Shown: piece by piece, positions 48,805 to 56,955 of the stretch | Layout: each line of letters opens with the position of its first letter | Position numbering within the stretch: position 1 is the first letter of the stretch | Origin: JBBQNJ01 sp038329845 | GTDB lineage: Bacteria; Planctomycetota; Phycisphaerae; Tepidisphaerales; Tepidisphaeraceae | Length of the DNA: 64,000 nt | Assembly (NCBI GenBank): GCA_038329845.1 | Contig: JBBQNJ010000011.1 | Location: 15,131 to 79,130, forward strand | Direction of reading: 5' to 3' | Notes under the pieces: generated by a model | Told to the model about the DNA's origin: nothing | The model's database searches: none | The model's input: the letters and a program-made list of their open reading frames with translations, nothing else | Program-made: the position numbers and the translations under genes

Positions 48805-49221
48805 ATGTCCAAGCGCGATGGCAACGGGGATCGTGAAGTCCTGGTCGTCGAGGATGACCCGGAGATCAACGAGCTGGTCGGTGCCTACGTCCAGCTCGCC
48901 GGATTCCGCTACGATTCGGCCGCCGACGGCTCGGCCGCGATTTCCCGCGCCCGCGAGCGCCGGCCCTCGCTGATCGTCTTGGATGTCATGCTCCCGGACT
49001 TCGATGGTTTCGAGGTCTGTCGCCGACTTAAAAGCGAGCAGAGGACGGCGGATATCCCGGTGGTGATGCTCACGGCGCTCGACCGCGCCGAACATCGCGC
49101 CCGCGGCGCCCAGTGCGGCGCGATCGAGTACCTCACCAAACCGTTCGACCCGGATCGTCTGATGCGCGCCATCAAGGAAAACATCAATTCCCAGGACCAT
49201 CCCGCGGAAGAGGGGAAGTAG
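48805..49221 (+). CDS. Single-domain response regulator
   Basis: 138 residues: VLVVEDDPEINELVGAYVQLAGF with the acidic pair, LIVLDVMLPDFDGFEVCRRL with the phospho-acceptor Asp in LDVM at about residue 61, PVVMLTALD with the Thr, and EYLTKPFDPDRLMRAI with the Lys. There is no output domain, so it acts through a partner as CheY- or Spo0F-like proteins do; no histidine kinase is next to it. ATG 48805 follows GAGG; TATACT at 48754-48759 may be the -10. Its last codons GGGAAGTAG are the first unit of a 20-nt tandem array. Confidence 0.92.
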   Translation: MSKRDGNGDREVLVVEDDPEINELVGAYVQLAGFRYDSAADGSAAISRARERRPSLIVLDVMLPDFDGFEVCRRLKSEQRTADIPVVMLTALDRAEHRARGAQCGAIEYLTKPFDPDRLMRAIKENINSQDHPAEEGK

Positions 49222-49380
49222 CGACGCAGAGGGGGAGGCAACGACGCAGATGGGGAGGCAGCGACGCAGAGGGGGAGGCAGCGACGCAGAGGGGGAGGCA
49301 GCGACGCCGAGGGGAAAGTAGCGACGCAGAGGGGGAAGTAGCGACGCCGAGGGGGAAGCAGCGATGCCGAGGGGGAGGGA
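49212..49380 (+). repeat. Eight 20-nt tandem units from the 3' end of the response regulator gene
   Basis: Units of GGGGAAGTAGCGACGCAGAG with up to three changes run from 49212 to 49371, plus a partial ninth. Unit 1 includes the last two codons and the stop TAG of the response regulator. The rest of the gap to 49556 holds no recognisable gene. Confidence 0.95.
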
Positions 49381-49516
49381 GCATGTCCGGTACACATCAT
49401 GGAAGATGAGCGCGGTCTTGGGTCCGCCTCAAGCCTGAAAAGCCCCGAGAAGCTCAAAGCGGGGTGAAAACCCATCTGCATTAGCCCTGGCCGGGGACAC
49501 TTCAGTGCCTCGTCGC

Positions 49517-49546
49517 TTGCTTGAAGACGGGGGCAAGGCGTAGGAT
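49517..49546 (+). promoter_or_regulatory. Putative promoter of the uracil-DNA glycosylase gene
   Basis: TTGCTT (49517-49522), 18-nt spacer, TAGGAT (49541-49546). The ATG at 49557 is 10 nt further, so the mRNA would be leaderless or nearly so. Confidence 0.4.
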
Positions 49547-49556
49547 CGGCTCGCAC

Positions 49557-50558
49557 ATGGCGGGCGAGATTTCCAGTCGATTGAGACTTTTTCTACGCGG
49601 CGAACGCGCCTTGGGATTGGCGTATCTACCGGTGCCGCCGGGATGGGACCTGACGGCGAAGGGCAAGGTCGCTTCGGTCGAGAGCCGACCGGCCGCACCA
49701 ACACCCCCGCGTTTCGCCCCTCGCACGGCGGCGGCGGTGCCAAGGCCTGGACCGGCGGCGACGACGGCGGCACCCCTCATGCCGGGAAAAAGGCCGGCCG
49801 CGGCCGCGCCGGTACCAGCAGCGGGCGAAGCAAGCCCGTCCACCGCGCCGCCGTCCACCGCCGCGCCGCCAAAACGCGCGGCGCTGTTCTATGTCGGCCA
49901 ATCGGCGAGTCCCGCGCGCGCCTCCGGGCCGTCCCAGCCGCCATTCCCCGATCCTCCGCTGTCTTCGGCCCGCAAGATCGAGGCTCTGGTGCAATTGGAT
50001 GCGATGCAGGTCAAGGGATGCGTCAAATGCCCTCTGAGCGGCGGGCGCACGTGTACAGTGTTCGGCGAGGGGAACGTCGACGCCGATCTGTTTTTCATCG
50101 GGGAGGGTCCCGGCGCGGATGAAGATCGCACCGGCAGACCGTTTGTCGGGCGGGCCGGTCAACTGCTGGACAAAATGATCGCCAGCATGGGCTTGGAACG
50201 CTCGTCGGTCTATATCGCCAATCTCGTGAAGTGCCGGCCCCCGGACAACCGCGAACCGACGCCCGGGGAGATCGATACATGTTCGGTGTATCTGCTCGAG
50301 CAACTGAACCTTGTGCGCCCCAAGGTCATTGTGACGCTGGGACGGCCCGCCTCGCAATATCTGCTGAACAGCAAGACCCCGATGAGCCGTTTGCGCGGCC
50401 AATGGCACTCGTGGCGCGGGATTCGTTTAATGCCGACGTTCCATCCGGCCTATGTGCTGCGACAGTACACGAACGAAGTCCGCCAGGCGGTTTGGAGCGA
50501 TCTGCGGATGGTGATGGCGGAACTGGGCTTGCCAGAGCCCGCGCGGCGGCCGGAATAA
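49557..50558 (+). CDS. Uracil-DNA glycosylase, family 4-type (iron-sulfur)
   Basis: 333 residues from ATG 49557. The first 140 residues are Ala/Pro-rich low complexity with an N-terminal helix; the rest is the glycosylase: CVKCPLSGGRTCTVFGEG with two Cys of the 4Fe-4S cluster, FFIGEGPGADEDRTGRPFVGRAGQLLDKM (motif 1), NLVKCRPPDNREPTPGEIDTC with the other two Cys, and PTFHPAYVLRQY (motif 2 with His). Such enzymes excise uracil from DNA. The disordered extension is common in planctomycete members. No gene in the immediate neighbourhood suggests an operon. Confidence 0.93.
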   Translation: MAGEISSRLRLFLRGERALGLAYLPVPPGWDLTAKGKVASVESRPAAPTPPRFAPRTAAAVPRPGPAATTAAPLMPGKRPAAAAPVPAAGEASPSTAPPSTAAPPKRAALFYVGQSASPARASGPSQPPFPDPPLSSARKIEALVQLDAMQVKGCVKCPLSGGRTCTVFGEGNVDADLFFIGEGPGADEDRTGRPFVGRAGQLLDKMIASMGLERSSVYIANLVKCRPPDNREPTPGEIDTCSVYLLEQLNLVRPKVIVTLGRPASQYLLNSKTPMSRLRGQWHSWRGIRLMPTFHPAYVLRQYTNEVRQAVWSDLRMVMAELGLPEPARRPE

Positions 50559-50701
50559 TTTTTTTTCGGACCGGATGCGCCAAGTGCGAAGACGTGGATC
50601 GAATGCCAATCCGTCCCGATGACCGCGCCGCTGGATGGGGTGATCGGGTCGCACCGCTACCGATTGTGTCCGCATGGGCGGCGGAGGCAACAGGCCGAAA
50701 T

Positions 50702-50720
50702 CGCGCGATGCGATCGCGCG
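50702..50720. promoter_or_regulatory. Perfect 8-bp inverted repeat upstream of dnaA
   Basis: CGCGCGAT-GCG-ATCGCGCG, about 160 nt before the dnaA start, followed by AAAAAAG. The rest of the 50559-50878 gap shows no DnaA box of the TTATCCACA type, no gene and no clear promoter. A role as operator or hairpin is possible. Confidence 0.5.
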
Positions 50721-50878
50721 AAAAAAGAATGATTGCGACTGCGAGAGAGAAGTTTGTACGCCGTGATTGGTCCATGCTAAGGTGCGTTTTCGGGATCGAA
50801 CTTGGTTGTCTGTCATCCGAATCGGCGCAAGCCGCTTGAACTCGTCTTATTGACCGCGTCAGAAAAGAAAAGAAGGCT

Positions 50879-52309
50879 ATGCTCACGACCCACTCGCCAT
50901 TGCCGCGCGAGCTGTCGGCCCCTCGCCGCGCTCAACACTCTTCGGTTCCCTCGGGAAACGGGCCATTCGATCCCGGCCAATGGAACCGGATATTACAGAT
51001 CGTGCGGATCAACCACCCCAGCCTGAATCGGGTCTGGTTCGACCAGATGTCGCCCCGACAACTCACCAACGGGGTGATCCAGGCGACGGTCAAGACCCCC
51101 GCCCAGCTCAGCTTTTGCCAGAGCCAGTGTCAGCAGCCTTTTACCGCCTCCGCCCAGCAGGTGACCGGGCGGCTGGTTGCCGTGAGTTTCCATTGCGAAT
51201 CGCTAAATCGCGGCGGCGTGTTCAGCGACGCCGATCAACCGATGCCGCTGAGTCCGGATTACGTGTTCGAGAACTTCGTCACCGGCCCGTGCAATCGTCT
51301 GCCTCACGCCGCCAGCGTCGCCGTGGCGGAAAACCCCGGGCAGGCCTACAACCCGTTGTTCATCCACGGCGGGGTCGGGCTGGGAAAGACGCACCTGCTT
51401 CAGGCCGTTTGCCAAAAAGTCCTCGAGCGTCAACCCGATCAGCGCATTCTCTATCTTTCGTGCGATTCGTTTATCAACCAGTTCATCAGTGCCGTCGAGA
51501 GCGGGGAGATGGCGCAGTTCCGCTATCGCTATCGCCAGGTTGATGCGCTGGTGATTGACGACATCCACTTTCTGGCCAAGCGGGAACGGACGCAGGAGGA
51601 GTTTTTTCACACGTTCAACACGCTTTACCAGGGCCACAAGCAGATCATCCTCTCGGCCGATTGCCCGCCGAGCGAGATTCCCGAACTCGAGGAGCGCCTG
51701 GTGTCGCGGTTCAACTGGGGGCTGGTCGCGCGGATCGAAAAGCCATGCTACGACACCCGCCTGGCGATTTTGCAGAAAAAAGCGCGGATGCGCGGGTTGA
51801 CGCTTCCCGACGACGTGATCTGTTACATCGCCGCGAGAATCGAATCCAACACCCGCGAACTGGAAGGGGCGATTACCAAGATCCAGGGGTTGGGGATGCT
51901 TCAGAACAATCACATTGATCTGGACCTTGCCAAAGCGGCGTTGGGCGGATCGACGCCGCGGGATCAGCGGCAAATCACCATTCAGCAGATCTGCGACGCG
52001 GTGACGAAATACTACGGGGTTCGTTTGAGCGATCTTCAGAGTAAAAAGCGACATAAGTCGATCGCGTTTCCGCGCCAGGTGTGCATGTATTTAGCGCGGC
52101 GGCATACGCGCTACAGCCTGGAAGAGATCGGCGGAAGTTTCGGCGGGCGCGATCACACGACGGTGCTGCACGCGGTCAGGACGGTGACCGGCGACTGTGC
52201 GGAAGATACGGACATCGCAAACCAGGTGATGGCGATCGAGAATGCCCTCACCGGCGGCGCCGGTGCGACCTCCGGCGGCACGGGGAAGAAATCGGGTGGA
52301 CCGTCGTAA
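50879..52309 (+). CDS. dnaA: Chromosomal replication initiator DnaA
   Basis: A 476-residue protein. Domain I is short (WNRILQIVRINHPSLNRVWFDQM), the AAA+ domain has Walker A GGVGLGKTHLL at about residue 165, Walker B LVIDDIHFLAKRE at about 224 and the sensor region LEERLVSRFNWGL, and domain IV carries the DnaA signature RHTRYSLEEIGGSFGGRDHT at about 408 for box binding. It binds oriC boxes and opens the helix in an ATP-dependent manner. There is no dnaN, recF or gyrB next to it: the neighbours are a uracil-DNA glycosylase and a small lipoprotein. Confidence 0.96.
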   Translation: MLTTHSPLPRELSAPRRAQHSSVPSGNGPFDPGQWNRILQIVRINHPSLNRVWFDQMSPRQLTNGVIQATVKTPAQLSFCQSQCQQPFTASAQQVTGRLVAVSFHCESLNRGGVFSDADQPMPLSPDYVFENFVTGPCNRLPHAASVAVAENPGQAYNPLFIHGGVGLGKTHLLQAVCQKVLERQPDQRILYLSCDSFINQFISAVESGEMAQFRYRYRQVDALVIDDIHFLAKRERTQEEFFHTFNTLYQGHKQIILSADCPPSEIPELEERLVSRFNWGLVARIEKPCYDTRLAILQKKARMRGLTLPDDVICYIAARIESNTRELEGAITKIQGLGMLQNNHIDLDLAKAALGGSTPRDQRQITIQQICDAVTKYYGVRLSDLQSKKRHKSIAFPRQVCMYLARRHTRYSLEEIGGSFGGRDHTTVLHAVRTVTGDCAEDTDIANQVMAIENALTGGAGATSGGTGKKSGGPS

Positions 52310-52327
52310 CGCTAACTCGAGCGGATT

Positions 52328-52356
52328 TTGACAACGGGCGGGGGATCGGGTTACAG
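52328..52356 (+). promoter_or_regulatory. Promoter of the small lipoprotein gene
   Basis: TTGACA (52328-52333), 17-nt spacer, TTACAG (52351-52356); the leader to the ATG at 52431 is about 68 nt and contains AAGAGGA in front of the start. Confidence 0.6.
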
Positions 52357-52430
52357 TCCGGGCTCGCCGGATCTGTCGTGACCGTCCCGGAAAGGTCGCT
52401 CACCAGGATCTTCAAGAGGAAACCGACACC

Positions 52431-52634
52431 ATGAGGAAACTGGCACTCCTGCTGCTCGTGTCGCCGCTGATGGGTATTTCCACCGGCTGCGCCACCCCCG
52501 CCTACACCGCTGAAGAACGCTTTCAGAGGATTGGCCGCAACTGGGATTACGAATGGAAGCAGATGCAGGACGACATAGATGAAGTCCTGCTGCTTCGCCC
52601 GGCCAGCCGGCTGACGATCTGGAACGTCCGCTGA
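52431..52634 (+). CDS. Small lipoprotein of 67 residues
   Basis: MRKLALLLLVSPLMGISTGC: signal peptide with lipobox ISTGC, Cys at about residue 20. The mature part (ATPAYTAEERFQRIGRNWDYEWKQMQDDIDEVLLLRP and SRLTIWNVR) looks helical and acidic. No family is recognised. It has its own promoter and a GAGGA ribosome-binding site and precedes the transglutaminase-like gene by about 70 nt, so the two may be linked. Located in the inner or outer membrane facing the periplasm. Confidence 0.8.
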   Translation: MRKLALLLLVSPLMGISTGCATPAYTAEERFQRIGRNWDYEWKQMQDDIDEVLLLRPASRLTIWNVR

Positions 52635-52704
52635 GAATCTTGCAGCCGGTGCGCCGTCTGACCCGTAGCGCGATCGGATAGCCTTGGCGCGCGGTTCGGG
52701 TACG

Positions 52705-54600
52705 ATGTCCCGTGCCATGCGAGTTGTTGCGCCCTGTGTGCTTATCGTGCTTGTCTGCTCGACGGCGTTCGCCGGCGACACCCTGACCTCGCGTCCCGCC
52801 GCCTCGTCCGGACCAGTGAAAAGCCCCACCGCGGCGGCCAAGCCGCTGCGCCCGATGGGCGCGGTCGTGACCGAGCGAGTCGAGGAACTGCTCAATGGGA
52901 TCGTCGCCGGAGGCGACATCGACGAGGCGAATCGACGCGCCCGCCTACTGTTTGACCAAGTTGCCTTCTACGCGATCGAGAAGGACGCCGAGTCGTTCGC
53001 CGATGCCGCGTATGCCCGGCGGTTCTGTTCCCAGCTCGCCGCAGCGCCCGCTGAGCATCGCATCGAGCTGGCGAAGTATCTACAGGCCAACCCGGAACTC
53101 GCGCGGGCGCTGGTATTCCTGGTCGATTCGAGTCAGGAACGCGTGCGCGATGTATATGCGCTGCTGGATCGTTTTCGGCTTGAGCGCGGCGAACAGGCCG
53201 CGCGGTTTGCCAGCTTGACCGCCGCCATTTGCGTCGTCCACGATCGCCCGCTGACTCGCCGGATCAACGAAAACGAGGCGAAAAGCGCCGACCCGCTGGA
53301 GATTTTCGATTACTACGTTCGCAATGAAAAGCGAATGTATTATGGTCTTAAGCCGGTTCCGGCGGAGATTCTGGTGTGGGTGGTCGATACGACCGCGAGC
53401 ATCGAGGAGATGAACTGGGCGCTGGGGCGATACGCCGGCGACGCCCATGTCGGCAAGCGATTCTTCGACATCAAGTACGACTTTTCGCATGTGCGGATGG
53501 GAACGCCAAAAGAGTTGACCGTCCGGGGTTTTAATCTGCCGAATATTCAGCGGTACGGCGGGGTATGCGCCGACCAGGCGTATTTCGCCATGAGCGTCGG
53601 CAAGGCGATCGGGGTTCCCACCGCCTACGCCGTGGCACGCGGGGGCGATGTGGGCCATGCCTGGGTGGGCTATCTCGAATCCAGCGGCAAGCGCGGGTGG
53701 TGGAACTTCGACACCGGTCGATACGAAGCCTATCGCGGACTGCGCGGCAATATTCTCGATCCCCAGACGCGGAAGCCCACCGCCGACAGCTATGTTTCGC
53801 TCCTGGCCGAGCTGATCGGAACCAAGCCGGCGCAGCGGCAGGGGGCGGCGGGTCTGACCGAGGCGGGGCAGACGATTGCGGCATGGAAGCAAGCGGCCCC
53901 GCCCGAGCCGCTCGCCGGCGCTGTGCCTCGACCGGCTCGAAAGCCCGACATCGCAACGGCCCTGGGGCTGATCGAAGCGGCGCTGCGCCAGAATCCCGGG
54001 CATCTGCCGGCGTGGTTCGTCGTCGAGGATATGGCCGGCGCCGGCAAGCTCACCTTCAATCAGAAGAAGCAGTGGGCCGAAAACGTGCAGATCCTCGGGG
54101 CGTCGAAGTATCCCGACTTCGCCTTTGCGATCCTGGTCCCGATGATCGCATCGATCGAGAATCCCCGGGAACAGAGCAAGTTGTGGGACCGCGCCTATGC
54201 GATGTTCCAGCAGCGGGCCGACTTGGCGGCGGGGATCCGCATGGCCCAGGCCGATCTGTGGCAAAAGCAGGAGAATCCGCAAAAGGCCGGGGCCTGCTAC
54301 ATCGATGTGATCGAGCGATTTCCTAATGCCGGTCCGTTCGTTCTGACGGCGTTGACCAAGGCCGAGGCCCTGATCCGCCAGACGCCGCCGAAAAACACGG
54401 TCAATCCGCGCGTCGCGACGCTGTACGAGCAAACGTGGGCACGGCTGAAAAAACCGCAGGGGATGACCGGCGACCTGGTGCGGCAGAGCAACTGGTACCG
54501 GGTGGGCGATGCGTATGCCGAGCGTCTGGTCCAGGCCGATCAGGCGCAGCGGGCCGCGCAGGTGCGGGCGCTGCTGGGTCCTGAATCGGCGGGGCGATGA
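52705..54600 (+). CDS. Secreted transglutaminase-like protein
   Basis: About 631 residues with a signal peptide (VLIVLVCSTAFAGD). The core around residues 250-345 is a transglutaminase-like cysteine-protease fold: NIQRYGGVCADQAYFAMSVGKAIG (Cys at about 287), GGDVGHAWVGYLE (His at about 318) and WWNFDTGRYEAY (Asp at about 335). A helical C-terminal half with TPR-like pattern follows. The fold could cut, cross-link or amidate proteins in the periplasm; the substrate is unknown. Start ATG 52705 or 52717; the frame is also open from a TTG at 52684. Confidence 0.85.
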   Translation: MSRAMRVVAPCVLIVLVCSTAFAGDTLTSRPAASSGPVKSPTAAAKPLRPMGAVVTERVEELLNGIVAGGDIDEANRRARLLFDQVAFYAIEKDAESFADAAYARRFCSQLAAAPAEHRIELAKYLQANPELARALVFLVDSSQERVRDVYALLDRFRLERGEQAARFASLTAAICVVHDRPLTRRINENEAKSADPLEIFDYYVRNEKRMYYGLKPVPAEILVWVVDTTASIEEMNWALGRYAGDAHVGKRFFDIKYDFSHVRMGTPKELTVRGFNLPNIQRYGGVCADQAYFAMSVGKAIGVPTAYAVARGGDVGHAWVGYLESSGKRGWWNFDTGRYEAYRGLRGNILDPQTRKPTADSYVSLLAELIGTKPAQRQGAAGLTEAGQTIAAWKQAAPPEPLAGAVPRPARKPDIATALGLIEAALRQNPGHLPAWFVVEDMAGAGKLTFNQKKQWAENVQILGASKYPDFAFAILVPMIASIENPREQSKLWDRAYAMFQQRADLAAGIRMAQADLWQKQENPQKAGACYIDVIERFPNAGPFVLTALTKAEALIRQTPPKNTVNPRVATLYEQTWARLKKPQGMTGDLVRQSNWYRVGDAYAERLVQADQAQRAAQVRALLGPESAGR

Positions 54601-54685
54601 GGCGGCTGGGCGGCCAACGCTATCGTGCGGGTTTGCGCAGTTCGGCATGGTTGTCGCCGCACTGATCGGTTCCGCGTGGCCGGCG

Positions 54686-55663
54686 CTATCGTGCGGGCTT
54701 ATGCAGCCGAAGCACTTCCACGATTCGCCCGGCGGTCTCCTCGACGGCTTGATCGGTCACATCCAGAACCGGCCAGCCGCGCGATGAAAACAGCCGCCGA
54801 CTCCATTGCACCTCGCGCAGCACATGGTCGGGATCGTTGTATCGCGTATCTCCCATGCGCCAACTCGCCTGGCGGTTGGTGCGGATTTCAACCAGTTGAT
54901 GCGAGTTGATCACCAGACCGACGACGTTGCGGGTAGACAGCGATATCAACTGCGCCGGCGGTTCGATCCCATAGGCCAGCGAGACGTTTCCAACGCGGTA
55001 GCCCTGCTGCGCCAGATAGATGCTGGTCGGCGTTTTGCTCGTGCGGGAAACGCCGCACAGCACGATGTCCGCCTGGTGCAAACTGTCCAGGCCCAGCCCG
55101 TCATCATGCTCGAGCGTGAACTCCAGCGCCTTGATCCGCTGGTGATATTCCGAACTGGTATCGTGCAGGCGGACGGTGTTGGCCAGCGGCGAAAGCCCCG
55201 ACTCGCGCGAAAGGAAATCGACGAACTGCCCCGTCAAATCGGATACCGCAAGCCGATGCTGGCGGCAGCGGGCCGTCACCTGCATCTTGGCGTCGGGCCG
55301 GACGAGTGCGTGAAGCACGATTCCGTCTTGCGCGACCGCTTCGTCCAGCGCGAGATCGAGCTTGGCGGGAGTCGAGAGAAAGTTGTATCGGCGGATTTCA
55401 AACGACTTGGGGGGAAACTGCGTCAAAAACGCCGTGAGCATGTGCTGGGCGAGATTGCCGGTCGAATCAGATAGGACATGCAAGAGGGTGGGACCCGGGG
55501 AGGGCTTGTCGGCGCGGGCCGGAGTTTCGGCTTTGCTCGCGGCTCTCGAGGTCGCCTTCGCCGACGCGGCCTTTTCAATTCTTTTTCCGGACCCACGGCT
55601 CGACCGGCTCGCCGTTTTGCGGCGAGGCAGCTTGCGCGAGGAGCTTTTCAATTTTTTTCCCAT
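54686..55663 (-). CDS. PEP synthase regulatory protein (DUF299 kinase/pyrophosphorylase)
   Basis: A 325-residue protein. The first 55 residues are Lys/Ser/Arg/Ala-rich and probably disordered. The DUF299 domain follows: LLHVLSDSTGNLAQHML, then HDDGLGLDSLHQADIVLCGV, the P-loop GVSRTSKTPTS at residues 204-214, QQGYRVGNVSLAYG, and RNVVGLVINSHQLVEIR. Such proteins phosphorylate phosphoenolpyruvate synthase with ADP and dephosphorylate it in a phosphate-dependent manner (PSRP of plants, PpsR of E. coli; in other bacteria they act on pyruvate phosphate dikinase). The target enzyme is not in the window. Confidence 0.93.
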   Translation of the reverse strand: MGKKLKSSSRKLPRRKTASRSSRGSGKRIEKAASAKATSRAASKAETPARADKPSPGPTLLHVLSDSTGNLAQHMLTAFLTQFPPKSFEIRRYNFLSTPAKLDLALDEAVAQDGIVLHALVRPDAKMQVTARCRQHRLAVSDLTGQFVDFLSRESGLSPLANTVRLHDTSSEYHQRIKALEFTLEHDDGLGLDSLHQADIVLCGVSRTSKTPTSIYLAQQGYRVGNVSLAYGIEPPAQLISLSTRNVVGLVINSHQLVEIRTNRQASWRMGDTRYNDPDHVLREVQWSRRLFSSRGWPVLDVTDQAVEETAGRIVEVLRLHKPAR

Positions 55664-55803
55664 GGGCGGGTAAAGGTAGCACAGGCAGGGTCACGCTGCG
55701 ATGCTCAGCATCCATGGGGGATTCTTTTTTGGCGGCGGGCGGGTTTTTCACGAGCCTTGGCGCCCTCGCCGGCGTTATACTCATGGAAAGGAGCAATGAT
55801 CCC

Positions 55804-56346
55804 ATGAGCCAACTTCACTCCTCCGCGTCCAAGGTTCAGATTGAGCCATGCCCGACTCCCGATTGCGACGGTGCTGGCGGTGGCGCATCGACGCAAGATC
55901 GCCATGTTGAGATTGAGCCATGCCCGGTTCCCGATTGCGACCCGATTCGCGAGGCGATTACGACACTGGTTTACCGGCTGTCGATGGAATCCTGGGGGCG
56001 CGACCCTTCGGGAGCGCGGGACATGCTTGCCCAGCTTCGGGAAGTGCGCGCCCGATTGGCCCGCCATGTGGCCGACGTCGAAGGCCCCGAGGGCGTGGTG
56101 CGGCACGTGTCCGATCGATGCCCCCGTCTGCGGGGCGAGGCGCACCGGCTGTGCATCGAGCATCAGGATCTCGACGCGCGCCTCGGCGAGTTGGAGCATT
56201 CGCTGGCGAAATATGAAGGGTCCGACCCCGCCGAGTACCAAAAAATCCGCCAAGCCGCCGCTCGACTGCTGCAAGCCCTGCGCGATCATCAACATACCGG
56301 CGACGCCCTCCTGCTCGACGCCCGCGTCGCCGGCGGAGAGGAATGA
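55804..56346 (+). CDS. Small protein with CPxPDCD repeat and hemerythrin-like helical region
   Basis: About 180 residues from ATG 55804 (MSQLHSSASK), with AAGGAG upstream. The first 45 residues contain a duplicated VQIEPCPTPDCD / VEIEPCPVPDCD separated by an STQDRH linker. The rest is alpha-helical: REAITTLVYRL, DLDARLGELEHSLAKYEGSDPAEYQKIRQAAARLLQALRDHQHTGDALLLDA, with His and Glu placed as in hemerythrin-type four-helix bundles (HQDLDARLGELE, HQHTGD). A metal-binding role is thus possible but unproven. The 5' flank is poor; the longer frame from 55714 reads through the antisense region of the neighbour. Confidence 0.6.
   Translation: MSQLHSSASKVQIEPCPTPDCDGAGGGASTQDRHVEIEPCPVPDCDPIREAITTLVYRLSMESWGRDPSGARDMLAQLREVRARLARHVADVEGPEGVVRHVSDRCPRLRGEAHRLCIEHQDLDARLGELEHSLAKYEGSDPAEYQKIRQAAARLLQALRDHQHTGDALLLDARVAGGEE
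55834..55941 (+). repeat. Two in-frame 36-nt copies encoding IEPCPxPDCD
   Basis: Copies at 55834-55869 and 55906-55941, 72 nt apart, with three mismatches. Sequence GATTGAGCCATGCCCG plus TCCCGATTGCGAC; the spacing is a multiple of three and keeps the frame. Confidence 0.9.
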
Positions 56347-56880
56347 AGAAATACGAGGGGTCTGACCCCGAAGACATTCGAAGAATTTTTCCCCACGAAG
56401 CGAGGCGGCGCCGCGGTTAGCCCGAAGAGGCATCGACGCGGTTAGCCCGAAGCGCCAGCGAGGGACCGAAGGGGGATGCGCCGACGGGTGGGCCGAAGAT
56501 TTTTCACCACGAAGACTCGAAAAAACACGAAGGAAAAGACGAAAAAATCCTTCGCGCCCTCGCGCCTTGGCGTTGACTCCTCCGGGCGAAGAATCAAGTT
56601 CGATCAGGATGCACAGGATAAGGGCGTTTTGCACCGGGGTCCGCGGCGCGCGTGAATCCTGTCCATCCTGTCCATTCCGTCCATTCCGAGAAGGACGAAC
56701 CGCCGATGGACGCAGATGGACGCCGATTCAATCGAACGGAAAAGGGTCTACGACTCGCTATTGACGTCTGGAACCGAGGGCTTGTATCTTCTGCGCATAC
56801 CCAAGCCCCTGCGTCACGCTCCCGGCGGCATGGTTTTCCACTGCATCAACCGCGGAAGACATCCGAGGGGTCTGACCCCG
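56217..56880. repeat. Dispersed-repeat junkyard with GGGGTCTGACCCC palindromes
   Basis: Palindromes GGGGTCTGACCCC occur at about 56361 and 56868, with a diverged one at about 56219; another variant lies at about 63969. Between 56347 and 56780 I see CACGAAG repeats (about 56505-56545), an inverted repeat AGGATGCACAGGAT / ATCCTGTCCATCCT (about 56607 and 56653) and GATGGACGCAGATGGACGCC (about 56705). No gene is visible in the gap 56347-56955 except the RAYT remnant. Confidence 0.75.
56794..56858 (+). pseudogene. RAYT transposase N-terminal remnant
   Basis: The frame reads IPKPLRHAPGGMVFHCINRG, which is the standard RAYT N-terminus MPRPLRHAPGGMVFHVLNRG with the ATG changed to ATA. The match ends at RGRH, where the GGGGTCTGACCCC palindrome begins. 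Only about 20 residues remain. Confidence 0.75.
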
Positions 56881-56955
56881 CGGAGTTCTTTGTCTTTTCT
56901 GCTTCCCAACTATTTTTCTGTAAGAATATGCAGCCGGGGGCGGACTTACTGACGA

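Noticed and set aside
48196..49395. Long minus-strand frame of 399 codons
   Set aside because: Only the last 165 codons are kept; the upstream part is antisense to the response regulator and to the 20-nt array, giving an artificial PSASL repeat protein.
50559..50878. oriC next to dnaA
   Set aside because: No cluster of DnaA boxes, no AT-rich unwinding stretch; only one inverted repeat is visible.
53080..54648. Minus-strand frame of 522 codons
   Set aside because: Antisense to the transglutaminase-like gene with signal peptide and catalytic triad.
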